Assembly (NCBI RefSeq): GCF_030247195.1
Contig: NC_080672.1
Coordinates: 362,630,271 to 362,694,270 of the forward strand
DNA length: 64,000 nucleotides
Reading direction: 5' to 3'
From: Topomyia yanbarensis
Taxonomy: Eukaryota > Arthropoda > Insecta > Diptera > Culicidae
Below the pieces are notes generated by a model. It saw nothing but the letters and a program-made list of their open reading frames with translations. It searched no databases and was not told the DNA's origin. Below, one piece after another: positions 56,195 through 64,000 of this stretch. The translations under genes and the position numbers were made by a program. The number at the start of each line of letters is the position of its first letter. The stretch's first letter is position 1.

Positions 56195-56365
56195 CACTCA
56201 CAATTTCGCCCTGCAGTGTCGCCAAAAAACAAAAACCAAATGTGGTTTTCGCCGTGCTCGCCGGAGGGGAAAATTTTTTATTCTCCTCGGGCGTGTCAAG
56301 TAGTTGGTTTTTGTTTAGGGCGACTCTGTTTACGGGCTTTGTAAACAATGATGCTGTCAATTTCG
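56195..56365. repeat. Imperfect inverted repeat with GTCGCCAAAAAACAAAAACC
   Basis: GTCGCCAAAAAACAAAAACC at about 56218 faces GGTTTTTGTTTAGGGCGAC at about 56305, with AATTTCGCCC text outside both. A small foldback element; no target duplication recognised. Confidence 0.45.
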
Positions 56366-56508
56366 CCCGTACACACTACCTTAGAAATGCAGAGGCGTAA
56401 TCCGCCTGGCGGCTTGTTTACAATTGGAAGTCGGATCCGCCGTTTTGTTTTTTATTGACTTTCATAAAGTGTGAAACATTTATAAATGAGTTTTTAGGTT
56501 GTACGTCA

Positions 56509-56708
56509 TTTCGCGGAATACCATTTCCCGGTATACCATATTCCGGAAAACCATATCCCAGAATGTACTGTTTCCCGGAAAACCATTTCCCGGAATGTAC
56601 CATTTCCCAGAAAACCATTTCTCGGAATGTACCATTTCCCGGAAAAACCATTTCCCAGAATGTTCCATTTCCCGGAAAACCATTTCGCGGAATACCATTT
56701 CCCGGAAA
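56509..56708. repeat. 15-17-bp minisatellite of CCATTTCCCGGAA units
   Basis: About 13 imperfect tandem units, alternating CCATTTCCCGGAAAA and CCATTTCCCGGAATGTA, with variants (TTTCGCGG, TTTCCCAG). Because the unit lacks stops, both strands stay open in several frames (56418-56777 minus, 56455-56717 plus). These give Gly/Phe/Pro-repeat peptides that I do not regard as genes. Confidence 0.9.
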
Positions 56709-57081
56709 ATAAATTAAACTACGTACCTTGCCACCACTCATTTTGATTACACTTGCTACGCAGCAAATGTCATGCAAAATACGAAATTCTCTCTACTTTA
56801 GAACATAAAAAGTAGTTTGGAAATGTGTTTGGAATTTTATTGAATTAGAATAACATATAAACAATGCTTCAGATATATTTATTTTGGGATTTTTATGGAT
56901 TATGCATCTAAAAAATTTGCGGTTTTTCTTTCTTATACATGCATGCTTCTTTGTCGTTATTTTTGGCATGTTTTTGATTTATATGTACTTTCTATTTCTA
57001 TGTAGTTTCACATTCTTTTAAGTACTCTTTCAAAATATTCTTGGTGTTTTATTGGATTTATGTACTAGTGGTCCTAACATA

Positions 57082-57963
57082 GGTAATTGTTTACTTTAGC
57101 TACTTTTTCCCCTGTAAGTGGAAAACATGTTTTTCTTTCGTGAATATGTTAGTTTAGTGTTGCAGATTCATAAAAAAGAGGCGGAAAGCGAAAATTTTTA
57201 ATAATTTATTAATGAGACTAAAAATAAGTTTTACCTACTAACCTTGCACATAGGGTTATTGTGCTTCCGAAAGTAAGGTTTTTGCCGAAGCTAGTTTAAT
57301 GCGGCTATGCCGCATAGCCGAGTCCAAGGATCCGAAGCGGCGCAAAGCCGCTGAGGATCCGCTGGACGAGCCTTCCTTGTACTTGTCATCAGAAACGTAA
57401 ACAAACCTGTGATCCACTCGTTTGCCCGGTATACTCAAACATAGGGGCTATCTCTATCTCGGACAGCACCCAATTGAAACGATGTGGCGTAGCCACATTA
57501 GGCAGTGACAATAATTTAATTTTTGCCGATGAATACAATCCTATTGTTACTTAATAAAACATTGTTAATGCCTAATGTGGCTACGCCACATCGATTTTTT
57601 TCTCATGCTGTCCGACTTCGCTACCGCTCAGTCGGACTTAAACTAGGGATAGCCCCTATGTTTGAGTATACCGGGCAAACGAGTGGATCACAGGTTCGCT
57701 TACGTTTCCGATGACGAGTACGAGGACTACGGCTACTAGCCGCATTAAACTAGCTTCGCCAAAAACCTTACTTTCGGGAGCACAATAACCCTATGAACAA
57801 AGTTCTTAGGTACAACTTACTTTAAAGCTACTTAATGAATTATTAAAAATTTTCGCTTTCCGCTTCATTTTTATGAATCTACAACACTAATCTAGCATAT
57901 TCACGAAAGAAAAACATGTTTTTCACTTACAGGGGGAAAAGTAGCTAAAGTAAACAATTACCT
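57082..57963. mobile_element. 882-bp foldback element with 7-bp TSD TAACATA
   Basis: The arms of about 430 bases are near-identical inverses from GGTAATTGTTTACTTTAGCT to its mirror. They include GGGTTATTGTGCTTCCGAAA, CACTCGTTTGCCCGGTATAC and GATGTGGCGTAGCCACATTA. TAACATA flanks both sides (57075-57081 and 57964-57970). Each arm also carries smaller palindromes (GCGGCTATGCCGCATAGCC, GATGTGGCGTAGCCACAT). The 60-codon frames inside are not supported as genes. It would form a roughly 400-bp hairpin if transcribed. Confidence 0.87.
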
Positions 57964-57975
57964 TAACATACCTTC

Positions 57976-58330
57976 CCCATAGAAAATTTGACAGTTCATA
58001 AATTTCACAGTCGACCGACGAAAATGGGTGCATCGAGGTCGACAGATTAATTAAACGACCAAGTTGGGTTTCGTCGGTGGACAATTTTCGTCACCATATT
58101 AATCGCCAGATTTAATCTATGTGAATCTGGTTCCAGTTTTAAACTATCAACTAATCGATCGATTTAATTGGTTGAAACAGACCGATTTCAACAGATTTCG
58201 TCTGTCATATTTAATCGGTTGTTGAGTCGGCTGACGTCCATGTTAAACACCCATAAGAGTCGGTGTAACAATCGACCGATTAATTGGTGGCATAGTCGGC
58301 CGATTGTGCCGACGCAAGCCGATTTAGGGT
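57976..58330. repeat. Uninterrupted CGACCGAT-rich repeat
   Basis: It runs from CCCCATAGAAAATTTGACAG to CGACGCAAGCCGATTTA. It is the intact counterpart of the copy split at 1252/5236 by hAT-like element 1. From 58331 to about 59220 I see only A+T-rich sequence with no gene. Confidence 0.85.
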
Positions 58331-59228
58331 GCAGATAAGCTCAGAAACGGAATTCCGTTTTCTTGCATCCCTTTTCCGGCTGCCCTTTTTTCTATTTTTA
58401 TCTCTCTCTAAAACGGAATGAAAACTATTCCGTTTCGTGATCAGGGTTGTGTTAAACTCGAAGAAAATCTTCCGTTCCACAAATATTTGACATTTCGTTC
58501 CACAGCTTCCACATAGAGCTGTCAACATTGTTTTGACTGTTGTTACTCTGAATATAAACATTTGATATTATATTATTGCTATTAGATAAATTTCAAATAG
58601 TTACAAACAAAAAGTTAATGTTAAATCTTTTTTGTACCACTGTTGTTCCAAATCTTAGAAAAAAAAAGTTTATTCAGTTGGTATAAGGACAGACATGCAA
58701 TTTGAAGACAACATATATGTGTAATTAAAATGACGACGAAAATAAGTTGTTTTGAAAACGAGTGCGTAGTGTTCCAGTTATGACCTAGTTCTTGTGGTGG
58801 TCAAGTTTCATTGCATTATAGACTGCTTTTATGTGTATCAAAATTTATTCATTGGCTACCATTGTGAATAACTTGCAACGGACAAGTTCATCTGAAACCT
58901 TTTTATTAGATATTAAAACTAATCATTGGCTTATTGTGTCGCAGTTTTCCCAATTGTAGATAGTAAAATTAAAGTCGTTCCTAGCAAACAATCGTGCATT
59001 CTGTTGGTTAATTTGATCTGCATAGTATCCGTGAGTAGTTGAGGGATATAACAATATAAACATTCGCGATATTCTAATCTGCATCTGTTTCTCATGCTGA
59101 AATATCGATATATCGTTTTGCATCACCTGCTAGTAAATATATCATTAGGCCTCATGTGCTTTAGTAAAATCATTGTTTTGCCTCACCTACTAAAGAAGAA
59201 AATTGATGTTGTTTATTTCTGTTTACAG

Positions 59229-59775
59229 TTTGTGACCAACGTGTATTTGTTCCTGCTGTCCAACAATTCGTTCGTTCAAAGGCAACAAACGGAGGATAGC
59301 GAATCGCTACCGGAACCAACGCAAATTCTGCTGATCGATCGTGTCAATTGTGCTTTACAACGAATCGCTATACTCCGGGCTGATCGTGATCCGGCACAAG
59401 ATGCTATACCGGATCTACGCTTGCACGGGAAATTGTAACATACCGAAACCGAATGAGGGGGAAGATGCATCAAACGGTGCGGGTAAGTTCGATGGCGAAT
59501 AAATATGAAAAATCATTACTGACTTCCGTTCATTGCAGTATCGTCCCCACTGGGCTACCGACCAACGTGTAATTGTTCCTGCTGTCTGAAAAGTCGACCG
59601 GACTCGCTCGATCAAGTACCAAACGGGATACTGAGTCGCTACCGGAAGCGACACCAATTCCGCTGAAATCTATCGTTTTTGTGTTACCACGAACCGCTAT
59701 ACTCCGCGCTGATCGTGCTCCGGAACGAAATGCTACACCGGTTCTACGATTGCATGGGAATTTTAATCGTACCGA
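59229..59775 (+). pseudogene. Tandemly duplicated exon-like remnants, unrecognised
   Basis: Two related segments, 59229-59488 and about 59541-59775, share CCAACGTGTATTTGTTCCTG / CCAACGTGTAATTGTTCCTG openings, a GCTACCGGAA block and a CTATACTCC.C.CTGATCGTG block. In matching frames they read LYNESLYSGLIVIRHKMLYR and CYHEPLYSALIVLRNEMLHR. The first ends at a donor-like GTAAGT (59488) and the second is preceded by TTCATTGCAG. In-frame stops and shifts show decay. I do not recognise the protein. It lies just upstream of the TPK pseudogene. Confidence 0.4.
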
Positions 59776-60049
59776 AACGGTAAGAGTCAATGTCCATCTG
59801 CTTCCAGTGTGCGGCAATGAGATTTCAGCTCGCCGGATACACCACGGCCGCAGCTGCTTGTAGCAGGTGAATTTGCTCAACACCATATTACGTTTAAAAG
59901 CGACCCAGACTGCCCGAAATGTCACCTGATTTGCTCTCTGAACGCGTTGCTCATCCAGAGTTGCTTATTTTGGCTATTCGCAACTAACCTACACTGGATA
60001 CAGGTCGTTCCTGCATCCGCCACCCGTGGACGCGCTCGATGGCTCTCAG

Positions 60050-60380
60050 CTGAGTTTGTGTATGTATGTGAGTATCAAATAATGGCACTTTTCTCAGAGA
60101 TGGTTGGACCGATTTAAACAATGTTATACTCAAATGAAAGGTGCAACATAGCCATAGGCTGCTATTGAATTTTATTTGGATCTGGTTCTGGAGTTATGAG
60201 TTGGAAAGTGCGATCGCACATGAAATTATCTAAACCTTTGTGCTTTTTGCATATAAAGAAATACTATGCAATCACTCCACAAATCAACTTTTCAACTGAG
60301 ACTCGGGGGCCGAATGTCATGATCCATTCGATTCAGTTCGTCGAGATCGGTCAATGTCTGTGTGTGCATGTGTGCACATC
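60050..60380. repeat. Two fragments of the dispersed TGCCTTTCTCA repeat
   Basis: 60090-60235 matches the TCTCAGAGATGG...GGAGTTATGAGTTG portion. 60241-60380 matches the start (TTTTTGCATATAAAGAAA through CAGTTCGTCGAGATCGG and a TGTGTG tract). The order is reversed relative to full copies, so there were two insertions or a rearrangement. Confidence 0.65.
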
Positions 60381-60608
60381 TAGGGGGAAGTGGCCCAATT
60401 CGGACCGCTGGCCAATTCGGACCACCAGCTGTTTCTCAGCTATGGTAATATTATGAAAAGCGTATATATCATTGTCATGGCTGTCATGTAGCTCTGTTTT
60501 ATATCACAAAATTTTGCGGTTCTCAGTTTTCGTATGCGTGCGCTGGGGGCGAATGTTGTTTTGGAGCGCTTTTTTGAAAAATGTGTAAGCCAAAAAAAAA
60601 AAAAAAAT
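60381..60608. repeat. Fragment with TAGGGGGAAGTGGCCCAATTCGG start and a poly-A run
   Basis: The start TAGGGGGAAGTGGCCCAATT with doubled CCAATTCGGACC recalls the layout of the element at 44200 (GGGGCAAATCCGACC, doubled). The opposite terminus is not found; the segment ends in a run of 16 A's at about 60592. Confidence 0.4.
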
Positions 60609-60761
60609 TTCGTTGGCAACAACAATATATCAAGTCAAATGCATTATCGTGATTTTGGATCTACTGGATAATATCTTTTATTTAATATCTTGTTTTGGGC
60701 GAGACTATCAACTGTTTTCGTTTAATTGGTGTGTGAATAATAGAATATGGGATGAGCTTGT

Positions 60762-61433
60762 CAAATTCCAGCAAAAATCCGCATTGCCGTCGACGGGGGT
60801 ACGAATCGATGGGTAGACTTTCTTAAGGAAAATATTGGCACAGAAGAACAGTTCGGTGACGGGAGATTTCGATTCCTGCACCAATTAATCCATGACTTAA
60901 GGAAAGCGGTTGAATTGCAAGGTAAGAACATTACAAATTAAAAAAAAAAAAAATTCACTCGTTACTGATGTCTATTTAACAGATAATCAAAACACCCAAA
61001 TGCTACAGATTTTACCAAATCTCTCAAAGCGATTTAGAGCACCAGTTACGATAGCGAAATAAGTCGAATTCTGGTGTTGTGTGAAAGTTCTGGCCGGTTG
61101 TACCAAATCATGGCCAACATTAATACTTTGTTCCTGGCCCGTGACATTCTACCGAATGCATTTGTATTCTTGCGATCCAGTAACTCTCAGTTGGCTGCTA
61201 CCGGCGGGAACCCACTTAATTCAAATTTCCCCTCGGTTGGTACACGAACGTATCTGGTGTTCGCTTGTTCCTATTGGACAACGGGCCGTATGTAGCACTA
61301 GTGGATTGCACTGGAACCTCGACAACCGGGCTGTTTGGTAAGCACTTCGAACACTTACTCTAGCCAGGAAGTTCAAATTCAATCAGAGAGTGCCGTACTT
61401 TGGTTAATGGGAACGACCCCGAAGGATATGTGA
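60762..61433 (+). pseudogene. Thiamin pyrophosphokinase pseudogene, intron retained
   Basis: The working enzyme transfers pyrophosphate from ATP to thiamin. The remnant, read across frames, shows AKIRIAVDGGTNRWVDFLKE (the DGG nucleotide loop), then after a one-base shift TGDFDSCTN (the catalytic TGDFDS motif), then stops in the following helix. A GT-AG intron (60922-60982) separates it from NATDFTKSLKAI, a TAG stop, then SYDSEISRILVLCESSGRLY, where GRxDQ should carry an aspartate but has tyrosine, and QIMANINTLFLARDILP. After another shift come WLLPAGTHLIQISPRL, WCSLVPIGQ and TSGLHWNLDNRAVW, then LVSTSNTYSSQEVQIQSE and a TGA at 61431. At least three shifts and several stops are present. A retained intron means DNA-level duplication, not retroposition. 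It is tail-to-tail with the AsnRS pseudogene. Confidence 0.85.
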
Positions 61434-61629
61434 TAAGAGTATTGCCTGCAACTGAAAATACGCGTTCATGTCAACGGGCTTTTAGGTGCCTAATAAAATT
61501 CCCTCATCTCTCTGTATGTTGCTTTATTAGATATAATACAAATATATTGATATAGAAAGACAATATTTTATTTTCTTAATGTAAAAGTGTCAATTTCTAG
61601 CTTTTTAGTAATACTGTTCAGAGAAATCG

Positions 61630-62693
61630 ACCTCCGACAATTAATCGGCGATCGTCTTCACATCTAGACATGTAAAATGATTTAATTTTCGCGGTAAACC
61701 GGCACATCATTATTGGTTCGTTTATTTGCTCCGTCATATTTCGTTCCGGACCCTCCGGAATATCATCGCCAAACTCATAAAAAGTTCCATCATTCTTGGT
61801 GATGTTGTTCTCCTTTAGTCAGTCAATAGCATCGACATAGTTCGGTGGCATAAAATTCGGGTTAAGATGACCCCACGGAGATTTCAATACTCGATCGACA
61901 ACATCTACTATCAAATCTTCCAGCCGATCAAGTAGCTCTTTGAAAGTAATAAAGGGACATTCACCCTCAATATAACTGTATTCTGCTAAATCACGGCGAG
62001 CAAGACTCTGCTCTGCACGGTAACTTTGAGAAATGCAATAGTCGCCCAATGCCGGCAAACAGGTTTCCATATATTTTTGTGAGCTTTGCGTCAGGAATGC
62101 TTCCGCCCTAAAATGTATTTATTGTTTGAGCAAATACTTCTAATGCGAACATTTTTTATTTACCTAAAATAGTCCAGTTTGAACAGAGTCGACCCTCCTT
62201 CAACTTGTGTTTGCACCAGCGTCGGCGGCGTTACGCCGTTCATGATAATGCTCACTAAATGCCATCATAATGACATCTCTCATCTTGAGAATCTTAGAAG
62301 TATTTTCGCCTCTAATCATAATGTGTCTGTTATCGAGCTAGACATCAGGATGAGCATCCTCGTTCAAAATAGAATCTGCCCCACCGGCCGGAGCTAATCC
62401 AATTAGCTACCAATAATCAACGTGCAGCTCATGTCCACCGGGAGCGGACTTACCTTCTGGAACCTCTGACACAAGGTATCGCTGAGAACGCTTTTCAAGA
62501 ATTTTCTTGAGCTGAGATTTGGCTACTAGTTCGTAGGGTGATTCCGATTTTGCATCCTTAGCGTTTACATAAATTCTTGGGAAAGGTTCCTTGCCGGCGT
62601 GCTTCATGGCTTGTAGGATTGTTTTGAAGGGTTTTTCCGCTGTTCCATCACCGAACTCGTCATCGCCACGCTTTTCCAAGGTGTAGAGATCGT
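61630..62693 (-). pseudogene. Cytosolic asparaginyl-tRNA synthetase pseudogene, intron retained
   Basis: The functional enzyme charges tRNA-Asn in the cytosol. Read on the minus strand, the remnant starts after an acceptor (CACCTCCAG) with LYTLEKRGDDEFGDGTAEKP and PFKTILQAMKHAGKEPFP, the eukaryotic N-terminal extension. A deletion of roughly 100 codons then joins it to GKSAPGGHELHVDYW, a TAG where Glu is expected, LIGLAPAGGAD, another TAG, LDNRHIMIRGENTSKILK and [20 protein letters not shown] 56-bp GT-AG intron (62108-62163) splices in frame to AEAFLTQSSQKYMETCLPAL. Then come SYRAEQSLARRDLAEYSYIE, a TGA where Trp is expected (near 61820), DGTFYEFGDDIPEGPERNMT and CRFTAKIKSFYMSRC. It stops at about RRL, so motif 3 is absent. 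Stops plus truncation rule out activity. The in-frame intron marks a genomic duplicate. Confidence 0.93.
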
Positions 62694-62872
62694 CTGGAGG
62701 TGGTGAGAAAAATTGGATCAATATTCAATTATTATTATCCATCACCGTTGGTTGAATTTCAGCGGCCGTTCACTTTCCGGCAAGTGTAATGGATAAGAGT
62801 ACTTACTGGCAACGTTTGTTGAGTGCCGAACAGGGGATTGATTTCCGTTTCATCCTTGTTACTACGAGTAGG

Positions 62873-63205
62873 TTATGCTTCTTTTACCATCTCAGCATAG
62901 ATATCAGTTTCTGCTGCCAACGTCGGATGGTAATCTAACGAGAAGAGATTATATTAAATTCAAAAAAATTTTATCTTAAAGAAAGAAACCACCCAACTTA
63001 CCACTAAGAATTGAAACTTTTCATAGTTAGCATCATACTGTTGAACTTCGCTGTCCAAGCATTCCTGACATTCTTCCGGGTGTTGCATGTGCATCTACGC
63101 CCCCCGGAACGAACGGTCGGGGTGAAACGGATAGTAGATTCTTCGTATACCACTAACCGTATCGTGGGGGATAAAACATTCCTTCTTCATAGCTTCCAAC
63201 AGTTC
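62873..63205 (-). pseudogene. Unrecognised two-exon gene remnant next to the AsnRS pseudogene
   Basis: The minus-strand segment from about 63205 to 63002 reads LLEAMKKECFIPHDTVSGIR, then RIYYPFHPDRSFRGA, a TAG stop, then MHMQHPEECQECLDSEVQQY and DANYEKFQFLV, followed by a donor GTAAGT. An acceptor TCGTTAG at 62935 leads to DYHPTLAAETDIYAEMVKEA and TAA at 62873, but the phase does not join cleanly. The text is protein-like, with paired cysteines. I cannot name the family. It decayed like its neighbours, and no gene is supported from here to 64000. Confidence 0.4.
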
Positions 63206-64000
63206 TTAGTGCATCTGGTGTAGGATAAATCGATTCCAATTTTGAATTAGACTGATCAGATTGATGTTAGCAATGTTGCTTCGGTCCGAAGAAAATATTA
63301 ACCCCAGCTGCTTCCGGAAAGAGAATTCCTTACAACAGCAGTGCGTAATGGGTCGAAGTGACAGCTGCTATCTAAACCAAGACTATTGAAAACTATAGGT
63401 AGGATTATTCAAGATTAGCTAAAACTAGTCGAGATTATTTTGGGAATAAAAAAGTTCACTAATTTATTTTAGTCCAACGTTTAGAGTGATTTCCCCCTAG
63501 GGGTGTGGATGTTTTTTTATAACCGTTGGGTGAATTTTCGTGAAAAAGTATGTGTCGCCACGCGATGGGAGTACAATGTACGATTATTTCAAGTCAATTT
63601 GAATAGCTTTCAATAATTATTTTCTTTGATATTTCACAGGTGCCATTAGGAGCCTTGAGGACAACCATAACAACTGGGTGACTAAACAGAACAGCGGGAC
63701 ATTATGATTTAGAGCAACACACCACCGTTCTATGAATCGTTGGGGTTTGCACCATGCGATGTAGAATAATATAGTCAATGAGACAAAATAACTAATCGAA
63801 TGATTCACTGCGTATAGTTTTTCTCATGTTCCCAATCTTCTATTGGCAGACAGCCGCTTTAAATAATCGGTGCAACGTCGTAACATTATTTAGTGGATTC
63901 TTGGTGGAAATGTGGTGCTTCCTGCCGATGTTGGTGACTCGAAGGCAAACCGAATAAAAGGGCTCCAGATTGAAACAGTTAAACATATAGGGTAGATGAT

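Noticed and set aside
56418..56777. Gly-Asn-Gly-Phe repeat protein
   Set aside because: Produced by a stop-free 15-17-bp minisatellite; open on both strands.
60381..63500. A single 3.1-kb transposon with TAGGGGGAA ends enclosing the pseudogenes
   Set aside because: TAGGGGGAA at 60381 and its inverse near 63495 have no matching 8-bp flanks, and the similarity stops after about 9 bases.
1..64000. CRISPR arrays, tRNA or rRNA genes, endogenous viral elements
   Set aside because: No regularly spaced repeats with unique spacers, no cloverleaf or rRNA sequence, and no capsid- or polymerase-like viral frames were seen by eye; the reverse transcriptases belong to non-LTR retrotransposons.

Overview
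The window looks like a chromosomal segment of a culicine (Aedes-like) mosquito. The intact genes are animal, with short GT-AG introns. Most of the DNA is A+T-rich transposon debris: palindromic MITEs, hAT-like elements with 8-bp target duplications, I-group non-LTR retrotransposons, and a dispersed repeat (TGCCTTTCTCA...TGAGAAAGGCA) carrying a TGTG/TATG microsatellite. From memory, the last repeat is very abundant in Aedes. No prokaryotic, organellar or viral block was seen. All exon models are conceptual, read by eye.

Layout. 1-13.6 kb is a repeat field with two related hAT elements (1253-5235 and 6742-9960). The second appears to sit in the intron of a small two-exon gene (minus, 6525-10705) predicted to encode an 87-aa secreted protein I do not recognise. 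13.7-16.0 kb holds two compact genes: mitochondrial thioredoxin (Trx2) and a WKF-domain (C7orf50-like) nucleolar protein. 16.1-19 kb is MITEs. 19.0-21.15 kb (minus) is a six-exon coiled-coil plus BEN-like gene, head-to-head with an EnSpm/CACTA-type transposase-derived gene (21.68-24.73 kb, plus). Each of these two needs a single-base correction to read through. 24.8-26.6 kb is repeats. 27.27-30.84 kb is a complete MARCHF6/Doa10 ER-membrane E3 ubiquitin ligase.

31.3-44 kb is a nested transposon stack. An old I-like retrotransposon (RNase H at about 31.3-32.46 kb; RT, endonuclease and ORF1 at 40.85-43.9 kb) appears split by a second non-LTR element (32.46-40.84 kb). That element carries a hAT-like insertion (36508-38729), which itself carries a foldback element (36689-37710). 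44-51.8 kb is layered repeats. 52-56 kb holds an orphan terminal exon, a TTAA-flanked MITE and a complete DXO/Rai1 decapping nuclease gene (minus, 54429-55635). 56.4-58.3 kb is a 15-17-bp minisatellite, a long foldback and an uninterrupted copy of a repeat that is split at 1-5.4 kb. 59-63.2 kb is a gene graveyard: intron-containing pseudogenes of thiamin pyrophosphokinase (plus) and cytosolic asparaginyl-tRNA synthetase (minus), tail to tail, with further unrecognised exon remnants.

The intact genes do unrelated housekeeping jobs: mitochondrial redox, ribosome biogenesis, chromatin/transcription, ER-associated degradation and RNA quality control. They do not form one pathway. The strongest leads are the small secreted-protein gene, the insertion histories proved by empty sites inside this same window, and the TPK/AsnRS pseudogene block.
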